From: Shewanella decolorationis S12
GTDB taxonomy: Bacteria > Pseudomonadota > Gammaproteobacteria > Enterobacterales > Shewanellaceae
Reading direction: 5' to 3'
DNA: 64,000 bases
Assembly (NCBI RefSeq): GCF_000485795.1
Contig: NZ_AXZL01000073.1
Location: 1-64,000, forward strand
The translations under genes were made by a program, and so were the position numbers. The notes under the pieces are model-generated. The model was given only the letters and a program-made list of their open reading frames with translations, did not search any database and was not told the origin of the DNA. Of this stretch, positions 47,401-56,801 are shown in pieces; the first letter of the stretch is position 1; every line of letters starts with the position of its first letter.

Positions 47401-48230
47401 TCGGCGATGCGTGACAGTTCTTCGACGTAGGGGCGCAGCTCTTTTGGCCCAAGGGCGCAGTTAAGGCCGATAGATAAGGGCTTGATATGGCGAAGGGAGT
47501 TATAAAAGGCTTCGGTGGTTTGTCCGGTCAGGGTTCGGCCCGAGGCATCGGTAATGGTGCCTGAGATCATAACCGGCAAACGCGCTGGAGAGTTTGGCCC
47601 AAAGAGTTCATCGAACACGGTTTCGATGGCAAATAAGGCGGCCTTAGCGTTTAAGGTATCGAAAATGGTCTCGACCATAATGATATCGGCGCCGCCCTCA
47701 ATTAAGGCGCGGGTCGATTCGCAGTAAGCGGTCACTAACTCATCGAAATGGATATTGCGATATCCTGGATCGTTAACATCTGGGCTGATAGAGCAAGTGC
47801 GGTTAGTGGGCCCTAACACACCGGCGACATAACGTGGCTTACCCGTGGCTTGCTCGATTTCATCACAGGCCTCACGGGCGAGGCGCGCGCCTTCGCGGTT
47901 AATTTCGGCGGACAGCGACTGCATATCGTAGTCGGCCATGGCGATAGTGGTGGCGTTAAAGGTATTGGTTTCAATAATATCCGCACCGGCTAATAGGTAG
48001 TCGGTGTGAATTTGTTTGATAATATGTGGCTGAGTTAGGACCAACAGGTCGTTATTACCCTTTACATCGGTATGCCAATCCTTGAAGCGCTCGCCACGAT
48101 AATCGGCTTCTTCCAGCTTGTAGCCTTGGATCATCGTGCCCATGGCGCCGTCTAAAATCAGAATGCGCTTTGACAAATGGTTGCGAATGTCTGCCAGTGT
48201 TTGACTGGCTCGATTGGGTGATATCGCCAT
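44496..48230 (-). CDS. metH: Cobalamin-dependent methionine synthase
   Basis: MetH transfers methyl from methyltetrahydrofolate to homocysteine through B12. The 1244-residue length is full. Modules in order are homocysteine-binding (1-340, zinc cysteines in the [11 protein letters not shown] region) and methyltetrahydrofolate-binding (about 355-620). Next is the cap and B12 domain (about 650-900, lower-ligand His in DVHDIGKN). The SAM-dependent reactivation domain (about 920-1244) ends the protein. It is preceded by tandem Met boxes and placed next to the B12 salvage operon, which supplies its cofactor. Confidence 0.98.
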   Translation of the reverse strand: MAISPNRASQTLADIRNHLSKRILILDGAMGTMIQGYKLEEADYRGERFKDWHTDVKGNNDLLVLTQPHIIKQIHTDYLLAGADIIETNTFNATTIAMADYDMQSLSAEINREGARLAREACDEIEQATGKPRYVAGVLGPTNRTCSISPDVNDPGYRNIHFDELVTAYCESTRALIEGGADIIMVETIFDTLNAKAALFAIETVFDELFGPNSPARLPVMISGTITDASGRTLTGQTTEAFYNSLRHIKPLSIGLNCALGPKELRPYVEELSRIAECYVSAHPNAGLPNEFGGYDETPEDMASVIQEWAREGMLNIIGGCCGSTPEHIKVIREAVEPFAPRVLPEIPVACRLSGLEPLTIDAQTLFVNVGERTNVTGSAKFLKLIKEGKFEQALDVAREQVESGAQIIDINMDEGMLDGVEVMHKFLNLIASEPDISRVPIMIDSSKWEVIEAGLKCIQGKGIVNSISLKEGEEKFIEQATLVKRYGAAAIIMAFDEQGQADTKARKVEICTRAYRVLVDKVGFPPEDIIFDPNIFAIATGIDEHDNYAVDFIEAIKEIKATLPHAMISGGVSNVSFSFRGNNPVREAIHAVFLYHAIKVGMDMGIVNAGQLAIYDDIDPELKDKVENVVLNLPCPVEDSNNTEQLLEIAEKFRGDGSSAAKKEDLEWRSWPVNQRLAHALVKGITEFIDEDTEAARQLASRPLDVIEGPLMDGMNIVGDLFGSGKMFLPQVVKSARVMKKAVAYLNPFIEQEKVEGQSNGRILMVTVKGDVHDIGKNIVGVVLACNGFEVFDLGVMVSVERILEAVKEHNIDIIGMSGLITPSLDEMVHNVKTFHREGLTIPAIIGGATCSKIHTAVKIAPHYPHGAIYIADASRAVPMVSKLVSNETRQATIDETYAEYEEMRIKRLSQTKRKEIVSLEAARENRCQHDWANYTPFKPNVLGRQVFDDYPLTDLVDRIDWTPFFRAWELHGHYPEILTDKVVGVEAQKLFADGQAMLTKIIDEKWLTAKGVIGLFPANTVGFDDIELYTDETRTEVEMTTHHLRMQLERVGNDNFCLADFVAPKDSGVADYMGGFAVTAGHGIDEHIARFEANHDDYNAIMLKCLADRLAEAFAERMHERVRKEFWGYAADEQLDNEALIREKYKGIRPAPGYPACPDHTEKGLLWELLKPNETIGLNITESYAMFPTAAVSGWYFAHPKSRYFGVSNIGRDQVEDYAKRKGMTVAETEKWLAPVLDYDPE

Positions 48231-48325
48231 AAAATGATTACCTTTACTACAGCTAAGTTGAGTCCAAAAATATGCAATTTTGCGGCAAATTGCATTTTAT
48301 TATTGAATGTCGTTCGTTATGCTTT

Positions 48326-48349
48326 GGACATTTATACGTATAGACGTCC
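48326..48349. promoter_or_regulatory. Tandem MetJ boxes upstream of metH
   Basis: Three contiguous 8-mers, GGACATTT, ATACGTAT and AGACGTCC, match the Met box AGACGTCT at 5, 6 and 7 of 8 positions. They lie about 100 bases upstream of the metH start. MetJ with SAM would repress from here. Confidence 0.65.
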
Positions 48350-48400
48350 ATAATACGCGACATCGGATTGTCAGGGCAAGGTGAAAGTCATTAGGAGCGA

Positions 48401-48449
48401 GAATCTAGAATCTAGGCTTTGGTTCCTAGCACCTAGATTCTAGGCCCTA
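48401..48449. repeat. Seven tandem TAGNNNN heptamers (reverse orientation)
   Basis: Read as printed: GAATCTA twice, GGCTTTG, GTTCCTA, GCACCTA, GATTCTA, GGCCCTA. Six of the seven units end in CTA. On the other strand they are TAGATTC, TAGGTGC and relatives, the same units as at 40381-40422. They sit between the metH promoter and cobC. Confidence 0.85.
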
Positions 48450-48466
48450 AGTTTTTAAAGGCATAT

Positions 48467-49189
48467 ATGAAACAAGTTCGCTTATTACTGTTGCGCCACG
48501 GGGAATGTGAAGGTGGGGCGATTTTGCGGGGCCGAGTCGACGTGCCTTTGAGTGACAAGGGCTGGCGGCAGATGTCGGCGGCGGTGGCGGCGCAGACAGC
48601 TGTGTGCCACGGCATTTATAGCTCGACCTCAAAGCGCTGCGCCGAGTTTGCCAAGGCCTTTGCGGCTGAGCTGCATTCGAGTGCGTCAGTAGGCATAAGT
48701 TTAGATGCGCCCGCGCCTTTGCCGCTCAAGGTCAACCTGCTAGAGGAGTTACAGGAAATAGCCTTTGGCGATTGGGATGGCTGCCTGCTGGATGACTTAT
48801 ATCAACACGATGGCGAGCGGATGGCGGCCTATTGGCAGAATCCCTGGGAGGTGACGCCGCCCAATGGTGAGACTATGGCAAGTTTCGAGGCCCGTATCGA
48901 TGGTGCGATAGAAAGTATTTTAGATAAAGAGTTTGGCCTTCTGGCTATGGATGATGAACAGGCCCATGGGGAGTTTAATGCTAGTGCTCCTGCGGCCAAT
49001 ATTTGGGTGGTGACCCACGGCGGGGTTATTCGCCACTTGATGTCAAGGGCGCTAGGGGCGGTGAAAACCTTAGGTTTTTACAGTCAGCTCGCCTTACCCG
49101 TGGCGGCGGTGGTGACCATCAATATCCTCGAGGATGAACAAGGCAAAAGATACTGGCGTTTAGATTGGCCATCGGGCCACTGTGAGTAG
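48467..49189 (+). CDS. cobC: Histidine phosphatase, probable alpha-ribazole phosphatase
   Basis: This 240-residue protein has the phosphoglycerate-mutase-type catalytic motif LRHGECEGG (catalytic His about 10) and the second His in VTHGGVIRHL. CobC removes phosphate from alpha-ribazole phosphate before the final joining in B12 assembly. The assignment to CobC rather than another histidine phosphatase rests on context: it directly precedes the B12-riboswitch operon with cobT, cobS, cobU and cobQ. It lies upstream of the riboswitch, so it is controlled separately. AAAGG precedes the ATG. Confidence 0.8.
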   Translation: MKQVRLLLLRHGECEGGAILRGRVDVPLSDKGWRQMSAAVAAQTAVCHGIYSSTSKRCAEFAKAFAAELHSSASVGISLDAPAPLPLKVNLLEELQEIAFGDWDGCLLDDLYQHDGERMAAYWQNPWEVTPPNGETMASFEARIDGAIESILDKEFGLLAMDDEQAHGEFNASAPAANIWVVTHGGVIRHLMSRALGAVKTLGFYSQLALPVAAVVTINILEDEQGKRYWRLDWPSGHCE

Positions 49190-49325
49190 CTTGCAAGCAT
49201 CAGTCACCGACATGATGAAAATTTTCTGATTTAAACAGCATTGCCTAATGAGCAAGATATAGGATAATGCTTTTCCCTGACGTTTGAGTTAGATAGCGTG
49301 CTCTGTACGTTTAACTCAAAGGTCG

Positions 49326-49526
49326 CAGAAATAGGTGTTAGGAATTTTGTGCAATTGAGTGCTATTGCTTAAGGGCAACAGTGTTTAAGCGCGCCGGATA
49401 ACCCAAACATAATAGGGAATCGGGGAGCTGCCCGTCAGTAGCCCGAACTGTACCCGCAACTGTGAGTAGTTAAAAGAAGTACCTAGAACCTTCTTTTCTA
49501 CAAGTCAGGATACCTGCCTATTTCTG
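49326..49526 (+). ncRNA. Cobalamin riboswitch
   Basis: A perfect 10-bp closing stem (CAGAAATAGG 49326-49335 / CCTATTTCTG 49517-49526) bounds the element. Core motifs are present: ATAGGGAATCGGG, then GTACCCGCAACTGTGA, then the B12 box AAGTCAGGATACCTGCC (49502-49518). It controls the downstream btu/cob genes, which are expected to be off when adenosylcobalamin is plentiful. Confidence 0.96.
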
Positions 49527-49550
49527 TTTTCGCTGCGTGCAGCCTTAGTT

Positions 49551-49573
49551 CTCGAGCGGGTAACTCGAGGGAG
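49551..49573 (+). promoter_or_regulatory. Hairpin overlapping the first ribosome-binding site after the riboswitch
   Basis: The arms CTCGAG (49551-49556) and CTCGAG (49564-49569) form a 6-bp hairpin. Its 3' arm runs into AGGGAG, the ribosome site of the 28-codon ORF at 49580. It is a plausible translational expression platform. Confidence 0.5.
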
Positions 49574-49579
49574 CAGAAG

Positions 49580-49666
49580 ATGACATTTATCAGTTTTGTC
49601 CTGTTGGCCCAAGTGGCAGCAGGCTTAAATCACACCAATCAATATCCATGTGGGAGCAATCGTTAG
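49580..49666 (+). CDS. Candidate 28-codon leader peptide of the B12 operon
   Basis: ATG at 49580 has a good ribosome site (GAGGGAG, 6-7 bases upstream) and encodes a short hydrophobic peptide (MTFISFVLLAQVAAGL, then polar residues with one Cys). The stop at 49664-49666 lies three bases before the second possible btuD start (49669) and inside the longer btuD frame. This suggests translational coupling: release of the riboswitch would open this ORF, and its translation would lead ribosomes to btuD. It is too short to identify a family; conservation is untested. Confidence 0.4.
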   Translation: MTFISFVLLAQVAAGLNHTNQYPCGSNR

Positions 49667-50559
49667 TGATGCATACCACATCGAGTCTTGCGCCAATAGC
49701 ACCCGCTACTGCTTATGCTAATACGGCACTTAAGGTCAGCCAATTGAGCTGGGCGATTGAGGGAAAAACCATTCTCTCGGAGATTAGCTTTGCCCTGCCG
49801 CAGGGGGAGATGCTCGGGCTGATAGGCCCCAACGGCGCGGGTAAATCCAGTCTGCTGCGCTGTTTATACCGCTTTATTCGCCCTGCTAAAGGTCATATCA
49901 GCTTGTTTTCGCAGGATATCAGCGAGCTGTCGCCCAAGGCGTTTGCCTGTAAAGTGGCTGTGGTACAGCAGGATACACCGCAATATTTCGACATGACCAC
50001 AGAGCAATTGGTTGCCATGGGACTCACGCCACACAAGGGGATGTTCGATACCAATTCCAGCGGCGACGGTGAAAAAATTGCTAAGGCGCTGGAAAAGGTA
50101 GGCCTTAGTCATAAAGTGCATCAACAATACGATCGTTTATCGGGTGGCGAGAAGCAACGCGCCCTGATCGCCCGCGCTATAGTGCAGCAGCCGCAACTGT
50201 TGATTTTAGATGAGCCGACAAACCACCTCGATATCCGCTATCAAATTCAAATCTTAGAGCTAGTGCGCAGCCTTGGGATCAGCGTGATCGCCTCGATTCA
50301 CGATCTTAATTTAGCCAGCGCCCTGTGCGACCACTTATTGCTGCTGGACAAGGGGCAGGTGAGCGCCATGGGCACACCGAGCCAAGTATTAACCGAGGAA
50401 CGTATCGCCGAAGTCTTTGGGGTATGCGCCCAAGTGACGCCCCATCCACAGCATGGTAACCCATTGATTAATTACTTTTATGGTTATCAAAAGCCACAGG
50501 GAGTTGCGGCGGATGAAGTTCATTCCCATACGCATCAGAAGCAAGGGGGTCATCCGTGA
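49648..50559 (+). CDS. btuD: Cobalamin ABC transporter ATP-binding protein
   Basis: This 303-residue ATPase has Walker A GPNGAGKSS, signature LSGGEKQR and Walker B LLILDEPTNHLD, with the switch His in IHDLN. It belongs to the FecE/BtuD class that pairs with FecCD-type permeases. It is first in the riboswitch-controlled operon, so B12 or cobinamide is the likely cargo. Starts at 49648 and 49669 are both possible. The His-rich tail (DEVHSHTHQKQGGHP) is unusual for this family. Confidence 0.88.
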   Translation: MWEQSLVMHTTSSLAPIAPATAYANTALKVSQLSWAIEGKTILSEISFALPQGEMLGLIGPNGAGKSSLLRCLYRFIRPAKGHISLFSQDISELSPKAFACKVAVVQQDTPQYFDMTTEQLVAMGLTPHKGMFDTNSSGDGEKIAKALEKVGLSHKVHQQYDRLSGGEKQRALIARAIVQQPQLLILDEPTNHLDIRYQIQILELVRSLGISVIASIHDLNLASALCDHLLLLDKGQVSAMGTPSQVLTEERIAEVFGVCAQVTPHPQHGNPLINYFYGYQKPQGVAADEVHSHTHQKQGGHP

Positions 50560-50611
50560 CTCATTCCTGCCACAGCGCAAACGCGCAAAATGAGAGCGTA
50601 GAGAATGCGCC

Positions 50612-51760
50612 ATGATAGACACACTTAAACTGGTAACCATGAATTTATTAACCCAAATATTAACGCCGCTTACGCGCCAGCAATGGCTGATTTTAGGCTT
50701 GGTGGGCTTTGCTTTATTGACGCCAATTGCAGCGGCTAGTTTTGGCGCGGCCAATATTGGCTTTTTAGATGTTCTGCACGTGTTTATTAGTAAATTCAAT
50801 TACTTTTTTGCCAGTGATGAGGCAGCCCGCACTAGCAGTATGACTGAGCGAATCGTCATGGAATTAAGGCTGCCACGGATTTTACTCGCCTTTGTGGCGG
50901 GCGCAGGGCTGTCCTTGGCGGGCAGTGTGCTACAAACTGTGACCCGCAACCCCCTTGCCGATCCTTATTTGTTCGGCATTAGCTCTGGTGCCTCTTTTGG
51001 CGCCGTGGTGATGCTGACCCTGTTTACGGGTTCTGGTCTTTTTGATAATGCGGGCGTGATAGCCAATTCGGGGATTTTTAGCGGTTCGGGGACTTTTGCT
51101 GGCTTGTTATGGTTTAGCTTACCCTTCGGTGCCTTTATTGGCGCCAGTCTGTCGGTATTAATTGTGCTGGCATTAGCTGGGTTAGGCCTTAAGAGCCAAG
51201 TGGAGCGCATGTTGCTCTCTGGGGTAGCCACCTCTTTTATGTTTAGCGCCTTAACCAGTTTATTGCTGTACTTTGCCAGCCCGCAGGCTACCGCTTCGGT
51301 ATTGTTTTGGAGCTTAGGCAGTTTTGCTAAGGCCAGTTGGTCATTGCTGGTGTTGCCATCCTTGGTGGTGCTGGTGAGCTTTATGATTATTCTCGGTTGG
51401 AAACGCCAAATCATGGCGTTGCAGGCGGGGGATGAAACGGCCCACACCTTAGGGGTCAATGTGCCTAAGCTGCGCCTCAATATGCTGCTACTCTGCTCGC
51501 TTATCACTGCAATCTTAGTCGCTACTTGTGGCGGTATTGGCTTTGTCGGCTTGATGATCCCACACACTGTGCGTTTGTTGTTCCCCGGTCGGCAGCCTAT
51601 CTTTCTGACGGCGCTGGTGGGCGGTTTGTTTATGGTGTGGATTGATGTACTCGCCCGATGTTTACTTGGTAATCAAGAATTACCCGTAGGGATTATCACT
51701 GCCGCGATTGGTAGCTTCTTCTTTTTGCTGATTTTGCGTCGGCGCAAGTTATCGAGCTAA
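50612..51760 (+). CDS. btuC: Cobalamin ABC transporter permease (FecCD family)
   Basis: This 382-residue membrane protein has about 10 helices and typical FecCD/BtuC signatures: RLPRILLAFVAGAGLSLAGS, then NPLADPYLFGISSGASFGAV, and GGIGFVGLMIPHTVRLL near the end. It imports corrinoids across the inner membrane with the ATPase encoded 52 bases upstream. No BtuF-like binding protein is encoded in this operon. Control by the cobalamin riboswitch supports corrinoid rather than iron-siderophore specificity. Confidence 0.88.
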   Translation: MIDTLKLVTMNLLTQILTPLTRQQWLILGLVGFALLTPIAAASFGAANIGFLDVLHVFISKFNYFFASDEAARTSSMTERIVMELRLPRILLAFVAGAGLSLAGSVLQTVTRNPLADPYLFGISSGASFGAVVMLTLFTGSGLFDNAGVIANSGIFSGSGTFAGLLWFSLPFGAFIGASLSVLIVLALAGLGLKSQVERMLLSGVATSFMFSALTSLLLYFASPQATASVLFWSLGSFAKASWSLLVLPSLVVLVSFMIILGWKRQIMALQAGDETAHTLGVNVPKLRLNMLLLCSLITAILVATCGGIGFVGLMIPHTVRLLFPGRQPIFLTALVGGLFMVWIDVLARCLLGNQELPVGIITAAIGSFFFLLILRRRKLSS

Positions 51761-51896
51761 TTGTTTTATGCAGATCATCAAAATGAGTACTTAGTGCGTA
51801 TAGCAAATCGCTGCCGAATGCGTCGTAGTGGTTATCTTAGAATGTGTTATGAGCAGCGGATCTATCATTGGATCCGAAATTGCCACTGGAGTGTGA

Positions 51897-52949
51897 ATGT
51901 CTCAATCTGTCCCGTTATTTCAAATCGAGCCTGTGAGTAAAGCGCAGGATCAACTCATCCAGCAAAAGATCGATCTTAAAACTAAGCCGCCCGGCGCTCT
52001 GGGGCAGTTAGAGTCCTTGGCACTGCAAATTGCCCGCATTCAAGGGGCCAAACAGTTGCAGATTATAAAACCGACTATGCTGGTATTTGCTGGAGACCAT
52101 GGGATTGCCGCCGAAGGCGTGTCGATTGCCCCGAGTGAAGTTACGCGGCAAATGGTGCAAAACTTTGCCCATGGCGGCGCGGCCATCAATGTGTTTTGCC
52201 GTCAGTTAGGCTTCAATCTCGAAGTGATTGATTGCGGCATTTTAACCCCTGTTGAGGGTGTCGAAGGCATTATCGACCAACGCCTTGGCGCTGGAACTGG
52301 CGCGATTCATTTGGAGCCTGCCATGACGTTAGCCTGTGTGGATAAGGGCTTTGCCATGGCGCAGGCGTTAATCGAACGTCACTATCAAGCGGGCTGTAAT
52401 TTGGTTGCCTTTGGCGAGATGGGCATAGGTAATACTTCGTCAGCGGCGGCGATTATGGCGGCCATTATGCAACTCGATGTAGCCGACTGTGTTGGCCGTG
52501 GTACGGGCATCAATAGCGAAACCCTAGAGCGTAAACAGATGCTTATCGAACTCGCACTGCTATTACATCAGAGTGCGATGACAGGGCCTAAGCAAGTGCT
52601 GGCCTGTTTGGGTGGCTTTGAAATTGTGCAAATGACGGGGGCCATGCTCGCCGCCGCCGAGCGCAAGATGCTGGTCGTGGTGGATGGTTTTATTGCGACC
52701 GCGGCGGCTTTGGTTGCCGTGACGATCAACGCGAATGTGCGGGATTATTTGATTTTTGCCCACCGATCCGAGGAGCAAGGTCATCAGCGCATGTTGGAAC
52801 ATTTAAAAGCTAAGCCCTTGTTATCTTTAGGGTTGAGATTAGGCGAAGGTACGGGCGCCGCCTTGGCATTACCGTTAATTCAAGCCGCAGTAAATTTTTA
52901 CAATCAAATGGCGAGTTTTAGTGATGCGGGGATTGAGGCTGTTGTATGA
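51897..52949 (+). CDS. cobT: Nicotinate-nucleotide:dimethylbenzimidazole phosphoribosyltransferase
   Basis: CobT makes alpha-ribazole phosphate, the lower-ligand nucleotide of B12. The protein has 350 residues, the usual length. Family signatures include [19 protein letters not shown] [12 protein letters not shown], then [28 protein letters not shown] and [15 protein letters not shown]. It lies in the salvage operon ahead of cobS. Confidence 0.96.
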   Translation: MSQSVPLFQIEPVSKAQDQLIQQKIDLKTKPPGALGQLESLALQIARIQGAKQLQIIKPTMLVFAGDHGIAAEGVSIAPSEVTRQMVQNFAHGGAAINVFCRQLGFNLEVIDCGILTPVEGVEGIIDQRLGAGTGAIHLEPAMTLACVDKGFAMAQALIERHYQAGCNLVAFGEMGIGNTSSAAAIMAAIMQLDVADCVGRGTGINSETLERKQMLIELALLLHQSAMTGPKQVLACLGGFEIVQMTGAMLAAAERKMLVVVDGFIATAAALVAVTINANVRDYLIFAHRSEEQGHQRMLEHLKAKPLLSLGLRLGEGTGAALALPLIQAAVNFYNQMASFSDAGIEAVV

Positions 52950-53045
52950 TGTGCGCTGCTAAGTGGCTTATTTAAAATAATAACTTTTAGCAGACCTTTT
53001 TAATCTTAAACCTTGCAGCAAGTGTTAATTCACTAAGGATGCTTT

Positions 53046-53834
53046 ATGTCAGAACGCGAAAGCTGGCACAAAGAGATAGATTTGTTTTTAGTGGCCATGG
53101 GCTATTTTACCCGCATTCCTATGCCAAAATGGGTTGAGGTCGATGCCGACAAACTCAATAAAGCCAGCCGTTACTTTGGGTTAGTGGGCCTGCTGGTGGG
53201 GCTGCTCTGTGCCATCGTGTTTTGGCTCACCCAAAACTGGTTGCCCGCCGGCGTGTCCGTACTGTTGTCTATGGTCACTGGTGTGCTGCTAACGGGTGGT
53301 TTTCACGAAGACGGCTTAGCCGATACCTTCGATGGTTTCGGTGGTGGTTGGACGGCGGAAGACAAGCTGCGGATCATGAAAGACTCTCGTCTGGGGAGCT
53401 ACGGCGCCTTGGCTTTGATGCTCGTGCTGATGCTCAAGTGGCAATTATTAGTGGAACTTGCGCTGTATGACCCCGTGGTTGCAGGCTCGGCGATGATAGT
53501 CGCCCATACTGTGAGCCGCGTAGTTGCCGCTAGCCTTATCTTTACCGAGAAATATGTGCGCGACGATGAGTCCAGTAAATCCAAGCCGTTAGCACAGCAT
53601 CAAGGCATTAATGAGCTGTTTATTTTGATCGCCAGCGGCGTGTTAGTGCTGCTAGTGCTTAAGGGCATTGCCGCGTTGTCGCTGCTGTTGGTGATGATAG
53701 GTCTGCGCCGTTTGATTGTAGTGATCTTTAGACGCCAAATCGGCGGCTACACAGGCGATACCTTAGGCGCGGCGCAGCAGATCTGCGAAATCGTCTGTTA
53801 TTTCGTGCTGCTCGTTGTGGGTAGCATACTGTGA
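53046..53834 (+). CDS. cobS: Adenosylcobinamide-GDP ribazoletransferase (cobalamin synthase)
   Basis: CobS joins adenosylcobinamide-GDP to alpha-ribazole (phosphate), the last assembly step, at the inner membrane. The 262-residue protein has several membrane helices and the metal-binding signature GGFHEDGLADTFDGFGGG. It also has MKDSRLGSYGALAL and a C-terminal GGYTGDTLGAAQQ. Its stop overlaps the cobU start by 4 bases. Confidence 0.96.
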   Translation: MSERESWHKEIDLFLVAMGYFTRIPMPKWVEVDADKLNKASRYFGLVGLLVGLLCAIVFWLTQNWLPAGVSVLLSMVTGVLLTGGFHEDGLADTFDGFGGGWTAEDKLRIMKDSRLGSYGALALMLVLMLKWQLLVELALYDPVVAGSAMIVAHTVSRVVAASLIFTEKYVRDDESSKSKPLAQHQGINELFILIASGVLVLLVLKGIAALSLLLVMIGLRRLIVVIFRRQIGGYTGDTLGAAQQICEIVCYFVLLVVGSIL

Positions 53835-54433
53835 TTCATTTAGTGCTAGGCGGCGCGCGTAGCGGCAAGAGCCGTTACGGCGAAGCCTTAGTGCGCCAGT
53901 ATACCGCCCTCGGATTCGATGCCTGCTATCTGGCGACCGCACAGGCGCTTGATGCCGAAATGAGCAGTCGCATTCGTTTACACCAGGATGGACGTGCCAA
54001 GGATGATATCGACTGGCAACTCGTCGAAGAACCCTTGGCATTAACCGCCAAGCTCAAACACTTAGCTAAATCCGGCCGAGTGATTCTGGTGGATTGTTTA
54101 ACGCTCTGGCTCACCAATCAATTACTTGCACAAAGTCCTGATGCCGAGCCCGCTTCAACGGAATCGGACTTTGCATTGGATTTTGCCAGTTCTCGCCATG
54201 AGCCTTTAGAGCACTGGCGGCAGCAACGCGCCGATTTTATCCAGACTTTAAACACCCTTGAGGGCGTGGTGATTTTAATCAGCAATGAGGTCGGCTCTGG
54301 CATTGTGCCCTTGGGTGAATTGAGTCGTCAGTTTGTTGATGAAGCGGGGTGGTTAAATCAGGCGGTTGCCGAGGTGGCGGATCATGTGACCTTAGTGGTG
54401 GCGGGTCTGCCACTGGTGCTTAAATCGAGTTAA
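53831..54433 (+). CDS. cobU: Adenosylcobinamide kinase / guanylyltransferase
   Basis: CobU phosphorylates adenosylcobinamide and transfers GMP to it. The 200-residue protein has the P-loop GGARSGKSRYGE at its N-terminus, the DCLTLWLTN motif and SNEVGSGIVP. The start is GTG, overlapping the cobS stop by 4 bases, so translation is coupled. Confidence 0.96.
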   Translation: MIHLVLGGARSGKSRYGEALVRQYTALGFDACYLATAQALDAEMSSRIRLHQDGRAKDDIDWQLVEEPLALTAKLKHLAKSGRVILVDCLTLWLTNQLLAQSPDAEPASTESDFALDFASSRHEPLEHWRQQRADFIQTLNTLEGVVILISNEVGSGIVPLGELSRQFVDEAGWLNQAVAEVADHVTLVVAGLPLVLKSS

Positions 54434-54505
54434 GACAAAGTATTATCGACGCATTCTTTGTGAGGGGGCGAACCGATTCCCCTTTAGTCTATATTCCTCT
54501 GTTGA

Positions 54506-56137
54506 GTGATGTTCTTGCCCATGAATTCAAATAACGCCTCTAATCCTACTTCAGCCTTGGTGCAAAACCAGTTTCAAGGTGTTGTAAGCCAAAGCGAAGC
54601 TCAGCATTCGGGCGCAAAAGTGCTTATGGTGCAGGGGACCACCTCGGATGCGGGTAAAAGTACGTTAGTGGCAGGGATTTGCCGATTGCTCGCCCGTGAA
54701 GGCGTTAAGGTCGCGCCTTTTAAGCCACAGAATATGGCGCTCAACAGCGCCGTCACCATTGATGGTGGCGAGATTGGCCGCGCTCAGGCGCTGCAAGCCG
54801 CAGCCTGTTTTCTCGCGCCGCACACGGATTTTAACCCAATTCTGCTGAAGCCGAGCTCGGACACGGGCGCGCAGATCATAGTGCACGGCAAAGCCTTAAC
54901 CACCTTAGAGGCCTCGGCCTTTTTCGGAGAAAAATCTAAGGATTATAAAGCCATGGCGCTAAATGCCGTGCTGGAATCCTTTGCGCGTTTAGGGCTGCAA
55001 TACCAAACGATTGTGGTTGAAGGGGCGGGAAGCCCGGCGGAAATCAATCTGCGCGAAGGTGATATCGCCAATATGGGCTTTGCCGAGGCGGTCGACTGCC
55101 CAGTGATCATCATTGCCGATATCGATAAAGGCGGGGTGTTTGCCCATTTGGTGGGCACTTTAGCGCTGCTGTCGCCCTCTGAGCAGGCTAGGGTAAAAGG
55201 CTTTGTGATCAATCGCTTTCGTGGCGATATCAGCCTGCTACAGTCTGGTCTCGATTGGCTCGAGGCACATACGCAAAAGCCCGTTTTGGGCGTGTTGCCC
55301 TATTTGCATGATTTGCATTTAGACGCCGAGGATTCGCTTATCGAATCGCCCACTAAGCAGGCAAAAAGCCGTTTTAAGGTGCGGGTATTAGTGTATCCCC
55401 GCACCAGTAATCATACGGATTTTGATCCGCTTAGACTGCATCCCGATATCGATTTTGATTATGTATCGCTCCTGACTCAGGCCTCAGCTCAGACGCAGGA
55501 TATTGCCGCCGATCTGCTGATTTTGCCCGGCAGTAAGAATGTTCGAGCGGACTTGGCTTTTTTACGCGAGCAAGGTTGGGACAAACAAATTGCCAAGCAT
55601 CTACGCTACGGCGGTAAGCTGCTGGGGATTTGCGGCGGCTATCAAATGCTGGGTGAAAGCATTGCCGATCCCATGGGGATTGAGGACACGCTCGGCGTGA
55701 GCCAAGGGCTGGGATATTTACCCATTAGCACCGAATTTAAAGCTGAAAAACAGTTACGTAGGGTCACAGGCCATTTAGCGCTGCAAGGGCAACAAGTGGA
55801 AGTGAAGGGCTATGAGATCCACTGCGGTGACTCCCAATACCTTAACCTAAGTACCGCGGTAAACTCTGCCCCACTATGGCTGAAAACTGAGAATAGCCAG
55901 CAGGCTAACCCCTTTGCCGATGGCTGTTTAAGTGACGACGGGCAAGTGCTCGGTAGCTATTTACATGGGCTATTCGACAGCCCTGAGGCCTGTCAGCTAG
56001 TCCTTAATTGGGCGGGGTTGGAAAATGCTCAAGCGATTGATATCAATGAAATTCGCGAACAACAGATAGATCGTTTGGCCGATGTATTAGCCGAGCATCT
56101 CGATATACAAAAACTTGCGTCCATTATAAATGCATAA
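54506..56137 (+). CDS. cobQ: Cobyric acid synthase (glutamine-hydrolysing)
   Basis: CobQ amidates four side chains of adenosylcobyrinic acid diamide. The 543-residue protein has an N-terminal dethiobiotin-synthetase-like ATPase ([17 protein letters not shown]). The C-terminal class I-like amidotransferase has Cys in [10 protein letters not shown] and His in YLHGLFDS. The N-terminal extension of about 35 residues is longer than usual, and starts at 54506, 54509 or 54521 are all possible. No other corrin-ring genes are in the window, so here it would act on salvaged or elsewhere-made precursors. Confidence 0.94.
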   Translation: MMFLPMNSNNASNPTSALVQNQFQGVVSQSEAQHSGAKVLMVQGTTSDAGKSTLVAGICRLLAREGVKVAPFKPQNMALNSAVTIDGGEIGRAQALQAAACFLAPHTDFNPILLKPSSDTGAQIIVHGKALTTLEASAFFGEKSKDYKAMALNAVLESFARLGLQYQTIVVEGAGSPAEINLREGDIANMGFAEAVDCPVIIIADIDKGGVFAHLVGTLALLSPSEQARVKGFVINRFRGDISLLQSGLDWLEAHTQKPVLGVLPYLHDLHLDAEDSLIESPTKQAKSRFKVRVLVYPRTSNHTDFDPLRLHPDIDFDYVSLLTQASAQTQDIAADLLILPGSKNVRADLAFLREQGWDKQIAKHLRYGGKLLGICGGYQMLGESIADPMGIEDTLGVSQGLGYLPISTEFKAEKQLRRVTGHLALQGQQVEVKGYEIHCGDSQYLNLSTAVNSAPLWLKTENSQQANPFADGCLSDDGQVLGSYLHGLFDSPEACQLVLNWAGLENAQAIDINEIREQQIDRLADVLAEHLDIQKLASIINA

Positions 56138-56165
56138 GAATTAGCAGTAGGAAGAACAGAAGATC

Positions 56166-56801
56166 ATGACAACAGAGAACGAAAAACAGCTCGACAATGA
56201 GCAAGTGCAAATCAAGGCCGAACGCCACAAGGCGCGCCAACAAAAACTCAAAGCGGGTGTTGATGCAAAAATTGCCGCCGCTCAGGATGAAAAGGGCATT
56301 TTGTTAGTCCTAACGGGCAATGGCAAAGGTAAGTCGACCTCAGGTTTTGGCACGGTTGCCCGCGCGGTGGGCCATGGCAAAAAAGCGGCGGTAGTGCAAT
56401 TTATCAAGGGCACATGGGAATGCGGTGAACGTAATCTGCTTGAAGGTGCGGGCGTGGCCTTTCATGTAATGGGCACCGGCTTTACCTGGGAAACCCAAGA
56501 CAGAGAAAAGGACACAGCTGCCGCTCTGGTGGCGTGGGAAGCCGCCGAAGCCTTACTGCAAGACGAGAGCATTGATTGCGTGATGCTCGATGAGCTGACC
56601 TATATGGTGAGCTATCACTATCTTGATGTGGAGCGAGTACTGACTGCACTTAAAAATCGTCCACCCATGCAGCATGTGATTATCACTGGCCGCGCTTGCC
56701 ACCGCGCGATTATCGAACTGGCGGATACGGTTAGCGAAGTGCAGCCGATTAAACATGCCTTCGAAGCGGGCATTAAAGCGCAGCCGGGATTCGACTATTA
56801 A
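56166..56801 (+). CDS. cobO: Corrinoid adenosyltransferase (CobA/CobO/BtuR type)
   Basis: This enzyme adds the 5'-deoxyadenosyl group from ATP to reduced corrinoids. The 211-residue protein has an N-terminal polar helix, the P-loop TGNGKGKSTSGFG and FIKGTWECGERNLL. MLDELTYMVSYHYLD and the C-terminal KAQPGFDY are also typical of the BtuR family. It is the last gene of the riboswitch-controlled operon, 28 bases after cobQ. Confidence 0.96.
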   Translation: MTTENEKQLDNEQVQIKAERHKARQQKLKAGVDAKIAAAQDEKGILLVLTGNGKGKSTSGFGTVARAVGHGKKAAVVQFIKGTWECGERNLLEGAGVAFHVMGTGFTWETQDREKDTAAALVAWEAAEALLQDESIDCVMLDELTYMVSYHYLDVERVLTALKNRPPMQHVIITGRACHRAIIELADTVSEVQPIKHAFEAGIKAQPGFDY

